Position numbers and translations under genes: made by a program. This document shows, piece after piece, positions 9,624 to 17,126 of a stretch of DNA of 64,000 bases (position 1 is the stretch's first letter; each line of letters opens with the position of its first letter). The notes below the pieces were generated by a model. That model saw nothing but the letters and a program-made list of their open reading frames with translations, was not told where the DNA came from and made no database searches. This stretch comes from Xanthomonas sp. AM6 (GTDB lineage: Bacteria; Pseudomonadota; Gammaproteobacteria; Xanthomonadales; Xanthomonadaceae), in assembly GCF_025665335.1 (NCBI RefSeq), contig NZ_CP106869.1:1948501-2012500 (forward strand), given 5' to 3'.

Positions 9624-9927
9624 AAACGTACTCTTCCGCGGCTGCACGCGCCCTGCGATGTTTTTGGGGGTGCCGTACATCCCTTTCTTCATCGGTGCGG
9701 GCACGGGCTTGCTGATGGGGATGTACTTCGACTTGTGGTACCTCTTGCTCATTCCGGTGATCGTCTTTGTGATGCAGCAGATGACCAAGCGGGACGAGAT
9801 GATATTCAGAATGCTTGGGTTACGCTGGATGTTCAGGGTGCGGGTACGCAACCTGCAGCGCTACTCTGGTGCATGGGTGTTCTCTCCCAACGAATATCGG
9901 AGAAACGTGCCTGGTGCCAAGCGCTAG
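9616..9927 (+). CDS. virB3: T4SS inner membrane protein VirB3
   Basis: This is a 103-aa small membrane protein. It has the typical FRGCTRPAMFLGVPYIPF start and two adjacent hydrophobic stretches (about 15-55), and is predicted to anchor the VirB4 ATPase. It overlaps the virB2 end by 8 nt, so coupling is likely. A strong hairpin follows 23 nt after its stop codon. Confidence 0.92.
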   Translation: MHKNVLFRGCTRPAMFLGVPYIPFFIGAGTGLLMGMYFDLWYLLLIPVIVFVMQQMTKRDEMIFRMLGLRWMFRVRVRNLQRYSGAWVFSPNEYRRNVPGAKR

Positions 9928-9950
9928 GTTCTGTTGGTGTCAGCGACTTG

Positions 9951-9986
9951 ACCCCATGCACGAACGATTCGTTTCGTGCATGGGGT
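9951..9986 (+). terminator. Strong hairpin between virB3 and virB4 (attenuator or RNA-processing element)
   Basis: ACCCCATGCACGAA (9951-9964) pairs perfectly with 9973-9986 (14 bp). The 8-nt loop can pair further (ACGA/TCGT) with one bulge. The sequence just after is TGTTCGGTTTT, only a modest T tract. The hairpin lies in the 179-nt gap before virB4 and could reduce readthrough or stabilise the 3' end of the virB2-virB3 message. Confidence 0.7.
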
Positions 9987-10106
9987 TGTTCGGTTTTACT
10001 GCATTGCCCAACTGGCTGATGTTTTTTGGCAGACAGGTGTTCGACCACTCCCGATTCGTCCGAATCGGACCTTGGCAAGACGAAATGGATTCAGGGTAAT
10101 TCCACT

Positions 10107-12572
10107 ATGTTCATCCCAGATACTTCGATCAGCGAGTTCATCTCCATCTCCACGCACGTGGCGCCCTCGGTGCTCAAGACGACGGGTGGGGACTACATGT
10201 TGACCTGGCATCTGGGCGGACTGCCGTTCGTCGGCCGCGAGGAGTGGGAAATCGAGCATCGCCACAACACGTTCAACCGGATGCTGCAGACTCTGCGCGC
10301 GCCGGATTTTGCCAACGTGGCGTTCTGGGTTCACGATGTGCGTCGGCGCCGTCGTATCAACTCTCGTGGCAAGTTCCGCCAGGTATTCAACCAGGAGCTG
10401 TCGGAACGCTATTACAGCGCGCTGTCGTCGCAGAAGATCATGCAGAACGAGCTGTATCTGACCATGATCTATCGCCCGGTGGTGACCGGGAAGCGCCTGA
10501 TGGAGAAGTCGGCGAATCTGGCGCAGCTGCAGTCCGAGCAGGATCAGTCCATCGCCAAGATTCTCGAGCTGGTCGGTAATGTCGAAGCCGTACTCAAGGA
10601 CTATTCTCCCTACCGGCTGAGCATGTACGAGGCCAGTAATGGCGTCGTGTTTTCCGAAGCGCTCGAATTCTTCGGCTATCTGATCAACCGGATCGACGAG
10701 CCGGTACCGGTCCTGCAAGCGCCCGTGCCGGCGTATCTGCCGGTGAGCAAGCATATGTTCGCCAACAAGACCGGCGACTTCGTCATCAAGACGCCCGACG
10801 GCACCAATCATTTCGGCGCCATCCTGAACATCAAGGAATACACCGACGGCACCTATCCAGGCATCCTGAATGGCTTGAAGTACCTGGATTTCGAGTATGT
10901 GGTGACCCATTCCTTCAGTCCGATGGGGCGCCACGACGCCTTGAAGGTGCTGGATCGGACCAAGGGCATGATGATCTCGTCGGGTGACAAGGCGGTCAGC
11001 CAGATCCATGAGCTGGACTTGGCGATGGATCAGCTGTCATCGGGCAATTTCGTGTTGGGCGAGTACCACTTCACCATCGCGGTCTATGCCGACACCCAGG
11101 AGAAGCTGTCGCAGCAGATTGCGACCACCCGTGCCGAGCTGTCCAATGCTGGGTTCGTGTCCTCCAAGGAGGATCTGGCGATCGCGTCGTCCTTTTATTC
11201 GCAGCTTCCAGGCAACTGGAAGTACCGCACGCGCCTGGCCAACGTCAGTTCGCTGAACTTCCTGGGCCTGTCGCCGCTGCACAACTTCGCCCAGGGCAAG
11301 CGCGACAACAATCCCTGGGGCGAATGCGTCACCACGCTGCAGACGACCAATGGCCAGCCGTATTATTTCAATTTCCATGCGACCCATCCGGCGGAGAATT
11401 CGCTGGGCGAGAAAGCCATCGCCAACACGATGGTCATCGGTAAATCCGGTACGGGTAAGACCGCGCTAATCAACTTCCTGCTCAGTCAGGTACAAAAGTT
11501 CGATCCTTCGCCGACGATTTTCTTTTTCGACAAGGATCGCGGCGCCGAGATTTTCGTGCGCGCCTGTGGCGGCAATTATCTCGCCCTGGAAAATGGTCGG
11601 CCCACCGGTTTCAATCCGTTCCAGTGCGAGCGCAGCGAAGCCAACGTGCAATTCCTGGCGGACATGATCAAGGTGCTCGCAGGCAAGGCCGAATACACCT
11701 CGCGCGACGACGAGGACATCTTCCGCGCCGTCGAGGGCATGCTCGATACCCCGATGCAGCTGCGCAGCATGACCAATTTCCGCAAGAGCCTGCCGAACAT
11801 GGGCGACGACGGCCTGTATGCGCGCATGCGCAAGTGGACCGCGGGCAATTCGCTGGGCTGGGTGTTCGACAACCCGGTCGACACCATCGACCTGGAAAAA
11901 GCCAACATCATCGGCTTCGACTACACCGACGTCATCGACAACCCGGAAGTGCGCGTCCCGGTCATCAACTACCTGTTGCACCGGCTCGAGGCCTTGATCG
12001 ACGGGCGCCCGCTGATCTACGTGATGGATGAATTCTGGAAGATCCTGGACGGCAAGGGCGGTCTCAAGGAGTTCGCCAAGAACAAGCAGAAGACCATCCG
12101 TAAGCAGAATGGCTTGGGCATCTTCGCCACTCAGAGCCCGGAGGATGCGCTGGCCAGCGACATTTCGGCGGCGTTGGTCGAGCAGACTGCGACGATGATC
12201 CTGCTGCCGAACCCGAATGCGAGCAAGGAAGACTACATGGAAGGCCTCAAGTTGACCGAGGCCGAATATCAGGTCGTGGTCAATCTGGACGAGCGCTCGC
12301 GTTGTTTCCTGGTCAAGCAGGGCCATGGCTCGTCGGTGTGCCAGCTCAATCTGCGCGGCATGGACGATGCGCTGGCGGTCATCTCCGCGTCCACCGACAA
12401 CATCGAAATCATGCACCAGGTGCTGGAGCAGAAGGCCGCGGAGCACGGGGTGATGCCGAACGACTTGCGGCCCGAGCAATGGCTCAACGAGTTCTATGCC
12501 AAGCGCAAGGGATCGGGCAAGGCAAGCAAACCCTCGGCGTCGGACAGCAAGGGCGCCACCGCGCTCGCGTGA
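10107..12572 (+). CDS. virB4: T4SS ATPase VirB4
   Basis: VirB4 is the large ATPase at the base of the channel. Start ATG 10107 gives 821 aa beginning MFIPDTSISEFI. The frame is open further upstream (10026), but that part overlaps the hairpin region and does not look conserved. The N-terminal CagE/TrbE domain covers about 1-400. The ATPase domain has Walker A GKSGTGKT (445-452, Lys451) and Walker B LIYVMDEFW (Asp641-Glu642). The C-terminus ends in a Lys/Ser-rich stretch. Length fits VirB4 (about 790-820 aa). Confidence 0.95.
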   Translation: MFIPDTSISEFISISTHVAPSVLKTTGGDYMLTWHLGGLPFVGREEWEIEHRHNTFNRMLQTLRAPDFANVAFWVHDVRRRRRINSRGKFRQVFNQELSERYYSALSSQKIMQNELYLTMIYRPVVTGKRLMEKSANLAQLQSEQDQSIAKILELVGNVEAVLKDYSPYRLSMYEASNGVVFSEALEFFGYLINRIDEPVPVLQAPVPAYLPVSKHMFANKTGDFVIKTPDGTNHFGAILNIKEYTDGTYPGILNGLKYLDFEYVVTHSFSPMGRHDALKVLDRTKGMMISSGDKAVSQIHELDLAMDQLSSGNFVLGEYHFTIAVYADTQEKLSQQIATTRAELSNAGFVSSKEDLAIASSFYSQLPGNWKYRTRLANVSSLNFLGLSPLHNFAQGKRDNNPWGECVTTLQTTNGQPYYFNFHATHPAENSLGEKAIANTMVIGKSGTGKTALINFLLSQVQKFDPSPTIFFFDKDRGAEIFVRACGGNYLALENGRPTGFNPFQCERSEANVQFLADMIKVLAGKAEYTSRDDEDIFRAVEGMLDTPMQLRSMTNFRKSLPNMGDDGLYARMRKWTAGNSLGWVFDNPVDTIDLEKANIIGFDYTDVIDNPEVRVPVINYLLHRLEALIDGRPLIYVMDEFWKILDGKGGLKEFAKNKQKTIRKQNGLGIFATQSPEDALASDISAALVEQTATMILLPNPNASKEDYMEGLKLTEAEYQVVVNLDERSRCFLVKQGHGSSVCQLNLRGMDDALAVISASTDNIEIMHQVLEQKAAEHGVMPNDLRPEQWLNEFYAKRKGSGKASKPSASDSKGATALA

Positions 12573-12626
12573 CCGATGCAACTTTTGGAAGTCGCTTCTT
12601 TCCACATGACTGGCTGTGAGGTCTAT

Positions 12627-13418
12627 ATGGACAAATACATGAAATCCTCTGCTCGATTCCGTCTGCTCGCTATCGCGTGCGTCCTCTGCGCATCGGCTCC
12701 GTCGACCGCGCTCGCGCAGTGGTGGGTGCAGGACGACGAGCAGATCAAAGAGAACAAGACCAACACCGAGACGATCGACAAGAAGCTCGACAAGATCCGC
12801 AAGGACAACGAGATCGGCCCCAAAAGTTCCGGCGAGAAGCCGAGCGGCGAGGAAGTCGAGAAGCTGAGCGACGAGATGAAGCCGAAGAAGATCGACGCGA
12901 ATTATGGCGTCGCAGCGTGCGCTACCTCGACCAAGGGCACGCCGGTGCAGGACAAGCAGAAGCAATCCTGCGAGCTGATCCAAAAGACGAGGAACGCACA
13001 GTACAACTACATGGTCGCCATGTATGAGATCACCACCAAGCGCCTTGAGCGCCTGCGCGCTTTGGAGAAAGAGCGTTCGGAGATCGAAACGACCCAGATC
13101 GGCAAGCTGGAGGACAACACCAACAAGCTGATCGCGCTCAAGACATTGATGGATATCGATCGTCAGCAGATGGAGTCGGCGATGTTCGCCTACGAGGTGC
13201 GCCTCAAGTATCTGATGACTCAACAGTCCGCCGAAACGAAATCGGCAATGACCGGCAAAGAAGTGCAGCCCGATGGCGGCGGCTTCCTCGGTTCGCTAAC
13301 CGGCACGATCAAGGACATGGCCCAGGCCGCTGTGGCCGGCGTGGTGATGAAGGGGGCGCTGGAGGGTGTCAAATCTGACAAGCCCCAGGGAATGAGCACG
13401 TTGAGCCTGGAAAAGTAG
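12627..13418 (+). CDS. virB5: T4SS minor pilin VirB5-like protein
   Basis: Start ATG 12627 is preceded by GAGG and begins a good Sec signal peptide ending STALAQ (cleavage near residue 30); an upstream in-frame ATG at 12576 adds 17 residues and spoils it. The mature part of the 263-aa protein is highly charged and helical, with long coiled-coil stretches (about 40-85 and 150-205). This fits the VirB5 minor pilin that caps the pilus. Identification rests mostly on position between virB4 and virB6 and on overall character. The next gene is 148 nt away; nothing recognisable lies between. Confidence 0.8.
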   Translation: MDKYMKSSARFRLLAIACVLCASAPSTALAQWWVQDDEQIKENKTNTETIDKKLDKIRKDNEIGPKSSGEKPSGEEVEKLSDEMKPKKIDANYGVAACATSTKGTPVQDKQKQSCELIQKTRNAQYNYMVAMYEITTKRLERLRALEKERSEIETTQIGKLEDNTNKLIALKTLMDIDRQQMESAMFAYEVRLKYLMTQQSAETKSAMTGKEVQPDGGGFLGSLTGTIKDMAQAAVAGVVMKGALEGVKSDKPQGMSTLSLEK

Positions 13419-13566
13419 CCGAGCAATCTTGAATACGACTGGTCCGCGAGGCTCTTCGGGGCCCGTGGATCAATCAAGTCAAACAGGTTTCCTGCAGGGA
13501 AGGTCGATATGTTTTTTTGGGCGGAAGAGTTTTTTTTGGAAGCAGTCAGCTTGAAGGGGCGAGCCA

Positions 13567-14682
13567 ATGCTTGATTCATTCCTCGGGAATATGGCGAATT
13601 ATGCCTTCTTCTCGCTTATCAACGATTATCTGCGTGATGAGATCGACATCTTCCAATGGACGCTCTTGCAGCGAACCACCATATGGATGGGTGCCGTTGC
13701 GCTGACCGTGCTGACGCTTTGGATCTTGATCCAGGGGTACCGTGTCGCGACCGGGCAGATGCGCGAGTCCGCCATGTCGCTGGTCGTGACCGCGTTGCGC
13801 GCGACCTTGATCATCGCGCTGGCGACCAGCATGGCGGCGGGCTCGTCGCGTCTGTACTGGACGCTGACGGACGGGTTGAGCAGTGAGATCACGCAAGTGG
13901 TCACCGGCGACGACGACAGTCCCTACGACAAGATCGACAGGAATCTACTGTTGATGCAGACCGCGTTGGCGAGCATCGACGCGCTGCAGGCCGGCGGGAG
14001 CGATGAGGGCGAGGCCGACAAGAACCGGGCGCGTTGGTTTATGGGACTGGGCATTGCCGGTCCTGGCGTGGTCGCGGGTTCGATGTTGCTGCTGAACAAG
14101 ATCGCCATGGCCCTGTTCGTGGGCTTTGGGCCGTTGTTCATCATGAGTCTGCTATTCAACGCCACGAAGCAGCTCTTTAGCAAGTGGCTCTACTACGGCA
14201 TCGGCACGGTGTTTTCGCTGGCAGTGCTGAGCGTAATGGTCGCGATAGCGACGAAGGTCGTGGGTGCGGTCGCACTCGCCTTCGTGACGAAGTGGGCCAT
14301 GAGCGGTTGGAGTCTGAGCGGAGAGGGCGTTAGCAGCATGTCGCTGCAACAAGGAGGACTGGGTTTGGTGATGACCACGTTGATCGTGACGGCGCCTCCC
14401 ATGGCGGCTTCGTTCTTCCAGGGCGTCCTCGGCCAGTTCAGCCCGTACTCGGCGATGGGTGGTGGAGGCGCTGTGCCGGCCGGGCCGGGTGGCTCGTATG
14501 TACCTCGTCAAGCGCAAGGCACCTCAGATATTGGGCAGGCGCAAGTCCAGAATAACGGTGTGGGTGCTAATCCACTCAATAATTATGGTAGTAGGATTGC
14601 AGGTTCCGACACTCCTGATGTCAACTATAATAATAGGAATATGGGACTCGCTGGAAGGAAGCCCGGTGACAATGTCGGATAA
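13567..14682 (+). CDS. virB6: T4SS polytopic membrane protein VirB6
   Basis: VirB6 is the multi-spanning inner-membrane component of the T4SS. The 371-aa product has several hydrophobic helices between about residues 30 and 290 (for example WMGAVALTVLTLWILIQ, GPGVVAGSMLLLNKIAMALF and GLGLVMTTLIVTAPPMAASF). After PYSAMGGGGA a hydrophilic, Gly/Asn/Gln-rich tail of about 70 residues begins at residue ~303. GAAGGGG lies 8 nt before the ATG. Residues 207-302 are encoded by a 288-bp segment (14185-14472) that is repeated almost identically at 15544-15831. In both places the sequence diverges right after this point, so the tail of VirB6 is the variable part. Confidence 0.9.
   Translation: MLDSFLGNMANYAFFSLINDYLRDEIDIFQWTLLQRTTIWMGAVALTVLTLWILIQGYRVATGQMRESAMSLVVTALRATLIIALATSMAAGSSRLYWTLTDGLSSEITQVVTGDDDSPYDKIDRNLLLMQTALASIDALQAGGSDEGEADKNRARWFMGLGIAGPGVVAGSMLLLNKIAMALFVGFGPLFIMSLLFNATKQLFSKWLYYGIGTVFSLAVLSVMVAIATKVVGAVALAFVTKWAMSGWSLSGEGVSSMSLQQGGLGLVMTTLIVTAPPMAASFFQGVLGQFSPYSAMGGGGAVPAGPGGSYVPRQAQGTSDIGQAQVQNNGVGANPLNNYGSRIAGSDTPDVNYNNRNMGLAGRKPGDNVG
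14185..14472 (+). repeat. Direct repeat, copy 1 (inside virB6)
   Basis: This 288-bp stretch matches 15544-15831 at a fixed offset of 1359 with only two differences (14314 C/T and 14466 A/G). It codes for VirB6 residues 207-302, ending just before the variable tail. Confidence 0.97.
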
Positions 14683-14705
14683 TAGCTTTCTCTGAGGTGG
14701 TGCGT

Positions 14706-15215
14706 ATGAAGTATCTTCTGTCTTTATTTTTATGCGCCTCAGCTTCTTTTGCCGGATGCGCCTTGGCTCAAACCGCGTGTCCGGTTGGTACTACTCCAGG
14801 AAGTGCGACATGCGGACCTTCGACTAGCTATGCAGAACCCCCACCTCCCCAGCCCGCTGGGGAGTGGGATAGTAGGTTTGGTGCGATTGCTGCCGATATG
14901 TCTACTTCTGGCAATACCGGAGTGGCTGCCAATAAGGCCTCGAAAGAAGATGCTATAAATGACGCATTGGAGAAGTGTAGATCTCTTGGTAGCGTCAATT
15001 GCGGTATTGTAATGTCTTATTCTAACCAGTGTGTCGCCATACTTGCTCCCGCGGTTAATGGGGTGGAGCGCGGGGGTTCCCCGGTAACCAGGCCGGGTAG
15101 GAGTATGGAAATAGCGGCTGCGATTGCTGAGAAGGATTGTAAGAAGGCTAATAAGTCTTCAGAATGTATCGTAATTTATTCTGCTTGCAGCATGCCTGTG
15201 TTTCGTCACTATTAG
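14706..15215 (+). CDS. Secreted DUF4189-family protein, copy 1
   Basis: The start is ATG 14706, with GAGGTGG about 5 nt upstream and 23 nt after the virB6 stop. The 169-aa product has a signal peptide ending CALAQ (cleavage near residue 22), then the conserved mature N-terminus TACPVGTTPGSATCGPS and a proline-rich hinge (EPPPPQP). The DUF4189 domain follows (FGAIAADMSTSG, KEDAINDALEKC, NQCVAILAP) and the end is CSMPVFRHY. The mature protein has eight cysteines, suggesting disulfide bonds in the periplasm. Codon use is clearly AT-richer than virB4 or the sugar genes. Molecular function is unknown. Position suggests a partner of VirB6 or an accessory T4SS factor (inference). Confidence 0.85.
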   Translation: MKYLLSLFLCASASFAGCALAQTACPVGTTPGSATCGPSTSYAEPPPPQPAGEWDSRFGAIAADMSTSGNTGVAANKASKEDAINDALEKCRSLGSVNCGIVMSYSNQCVAILAPAVNGVERGGSPVTRPGRSMEIAAAIAEKDCKKANKSSECIVIYSACSMPVFRHY

Positions 15216-15227
15216 TAAGTCTGATTG

Positions 15228-15422
15228 AGCCAGTTCAGCCCGTATTCGGCGTAGGGTGCTGGTTCCGGTATTGCTGTTGTGCCGGGTGGTGTCTGCGTGC
15301 CTCGACAACTGGCTGCGGATCGACAAATTCTGGCTTGCAAAAATACTGGTAGTCGATTTGCTGGCACTCAGGAGAGCAGTTGGAGTAGTAAGAAGTTGGA
15401 CGCTTTGCTAAGCGTCTACTAA
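15228..15422 (+). pseudogene. Decayed virB6 tail cassette (orphan 3' end)
   Basis: Reading from 15228 gives SQFSPYSA, a stop (TAG), then GAGSGIAVVPGG, VCVPRQ and an unrelated tail ending DALLSVY and TAA at 15420-15422. This aligns with VirB6 GQFSPYSAMGGGGAVPAGPGGSYVPRQ and then diverges. It is a worn copy of the virB6 3' end with a third, different tail. It lacks the upstream membrane part and any start codon. No DUF4189 gene follows; instead about 110 nt of very AT-rich DNA (15425-15535) leads to the next cassette. Confidence 0.8.
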
Positions 15423-15540
15423 TTCGTCCAGTCAATTAGCAATTCATGTTGCTTGTGGTGATTTGAGTTTGAGAATGATGATTTAATTTAAAAAAATATA
15501 TTAATTTTTTCATCTCATAATTCGTTCGTGGCACTTTAAC

Positions 15541-16005
15541 AGCTGGCTCTACTACGGCATCGGCACGGTGTTTTCGCTGGCAGTGCTGAGCGTAATGGTC
15601 GCGATAGCGACGAAGGTCGTGGGTGCGGTCGCACTCGCCTTCGTGACGAAGTGGGCCATGAGCGGTTGGAGTTTGAGCGGAGAGGGCGTTAGCAGCATGT
15701 CGCTGCAACAAGGAGGACTGGGTTTGGTGATGACCACGTTGATCGTGACGGCGCCTCCCATGGCGGCTTCGTTCTTCCAGGGCGTCCTCGGCCAGTTCAG
15801 CCCGTACTCGGCGATGGGTGGTGGGGGCGCTGCTGTACCGGCGGGTCCGGGCGGGTCTTATGTGCCGAGACAGCAATCAGCAGATTCTACAAATCAAGTT
15901 GCTACCCAGCAGGATTACACCAGCGCTGGGCGAGTCTCAGGTTCCCAAGCTGCAACCAATGAAACCGGCCAAGGAAAAATGGGCAAGTTCTCTGGGAACT
16001 CGTGA
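15541..16005 (+). pseudogene. Orphan virB6 3' cassette with an alternative C-terminal tail
   Basis: The frame opens after a stop at about 15517 and reads VirB6-like sequence from WLYYGIGTVFS through QFSPYSAMGGGGA, as in VirB6 residues 207-302. It then passes YVPRQ and enters a new tail (QSADSTNQVATQQDYTSAG and onward to GKMGKFSGNS) before TGA. There is no ATG at the proper place and no ribosome site, and the first transmembrane helices are missing, so it is unlikely to be translated as a working protein. The reading frame is intact with no stop. It would give a full VirB6 with a different tail if recombined into virB6 through the 288-bp identity. The DUF4189 copy 2 gene follows 21 nt later. 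Confidence 0.88.
15544..15831 (+). repeat. Direct repeat, copy 2 (virB6 3' segment)
   Basis: This copy has 286 of 288 bases identical to 14185-14472. Right of 15831 the two copies remain similar at protein level (PAGPGGSYVPRQ) but differ at many third codon positions, then diverge completely. The sharp change suggests recent duplication or gene conversion limited to this block. Confidence 0.97.
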
Positions 16006-16026
16006 ACGGCCTTTTCGAGAACCTTT

Positions 16027-16512
16027 ATGATTATTAGAATTTTTCCGCTTTTTTTTCTTTCTGCATTTGGAAGTGTTGCGTTTGCTCAAACTGCATGCCC
16101 AGTTGGGGTCGCTCCAGGCTCTGCTACGTGTGGCCCTTCTCCGGGTGTCGAAATGCAACAACCCCCGCCTACTCCTTCGGGGGAGTGGCTCAAAACTTGG
16201 GGGGCTGTGGCGAGTAACAAAAGTGGCGATATAGGACTCAGTTCCGGGCGCGCCACAAAGCAAGATGCCGAGGCCGTGGCGATAGAGAAATGCGAAGATT
16301 GGAACACTGGTCATTGCAAAATTGACTTGTCTTACAGGAACCAGTGTGTTGCGGGTGCGACAGCGACAACAGGAAAAGGTGGGGCTGTTTCTAGCGCGGC
16401 GACCGTGAAGCTGGCTGAATCAATGGCGTTGTCAAATTGTTCGAATCAAGGTTCGAAGAATTGTAAAATTTTATTTTCAGAGTGTTCTAAACCTGTATTC
16501 AGGAAGTATTGA
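16027..16512 (+). CDS. Secreted DUF4189-family protein, copy 2
   Basis: This encodes 161 aa, starting at ATG 16027, 21 nt after the orphan virB6 cassette. The signal peptide ends SVAFAQ (cleavage near residue 21). The mature start TACPVGVAPGSATCGPS, proline-rich hinge (QQPPPTPS), DUF4189 core (WGAVASNKSGDIG, KQDAEAVAIEKC, NQCVAGATA) and end CSKPVFRKY parallel copy 1, with the same eight cysteines. The cores between these fixed points differ strongly from copy 1. AT-rich codon use is shared. Function is unknown. It may pair with the tail encoded just upstream (inference). Confidence 0.85.
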   Translation: MIIRIFPLFFLSAFGSVAFAQTACPVGVAPGSATCGPSPGVEMQQPPPTPSGEWLKTWGAVASNKSGDIGLSSGRATKQDAEAVAIEKCEDWNTGHCKIDLSYRNQCVAGATATTGKGGAVSSAATVKLAESMALSNCSNQGSKNCKILFSECSKPVFRKY

Positions 16513-16575
16513 TCGCGTACTGCATGCTGCCGATGTGCCGGATTAATCCTAGGGTATGCAAACTTAGGGTTGAAG

Positions 16576-16802
16576 ATGAGTGCCTCGAAGCACAGGCTGA
16601 TCTACTGCCTTGGATTGTTGCTACCTTTATGCTTCCTGTCGTTTGCGTGGCGCAGACGGCTTGCCCCGTTGGCACAACGCCTGTGTCGGCGACGTGCGGG
16701 CTCTCCGGCGTCGGCGAGATCGCCACTCAACCGAGGCCTATCGGCGTAGTGAATCAAGACCTGGGGCACCCGAGTTCAGATCCTGTTTTCAGGAAGTTCT
16801 GA
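16576..16802 (+). pseudogene. Broken DUF4189 gene, copy 3
   Basis: ATG 16576 starts a good signal peptide (MSASKHRLIYCLGLLLPLC...), but the conserved mature start QTACPVGTTPVSATCG is in another frame, so a frameshift lies near 16630-16655. After a short linker with QPRPIG the frame jumps to the family's end SDPVFRKF at 16802. Nearly the entire DUF4189 core (about 100 residues) is therefore deleted. No virB6-like cassette precedes it. The next 215 nt (16803-17020) contain no gene I can support. Confidence 0.75.
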
Positions 16803-17020
16803 ACGCCGGGTGCATTGGCTAGGCATTGAAGACCGATGGTCGTTGCCTCGTGGGATTTTTGCTCAGTTTCGTCTTGCCTTTCGCGCGCCAACAGTTACGC
16901 GGTAGCAGTCGGCGGTCTCTACTTACGGCAATCTGATGACCTGCGCGCTCAGTCTGTCCTCTGGCAGTGTGACTTATGTACGTTGCGGCGGTTGCCGGCT
17001 GGCAGATGCCCGCCATGATG

Positions 17021-17034
17021 TGAATACGTATGCA
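17021..17034. promoter_or_regulatory. LacI-type operator palindrome upstream of the GH13 alpha-glucosidase
   Basis: TGAATACGTATGCA is a near-perfect palindrome with a central CG, the pattern of LacI-family operators. The same sequence (or its reverse complement) occurs at 22534-22547 and 25046-25059, each time in front of a maltodextrin-locus gene. Here it lies 92 nt before the start codon. Confidence 0.75.
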
Positions 17035-17126
17035 GGGCCGACTGCAATTCATGCTTGGACGCTACCCTAACGCAGCTTTCCGCGTGCCCACTGCGCACGC
17101 GTTTTCTGCCCGAAGGGGGGCGTTGC

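Noticed and set aside
15568-16005. The virB6-like frame taken as an independent gene starting at an internal GTG
   Set aside because: The GTG lies within the conserved VirB6 coding sequence, with no ribosome site, and the product would lack most membrane helices. It is better described as a silent cassette.
16836-17018. A 60-codon frame between the DUF4189 relic and the alpha-glucosidase
   Set aside because: No ribosome site, no signal or domain; another frame across the same bases looks equally (un)likely. It is probably further decayed DNA.
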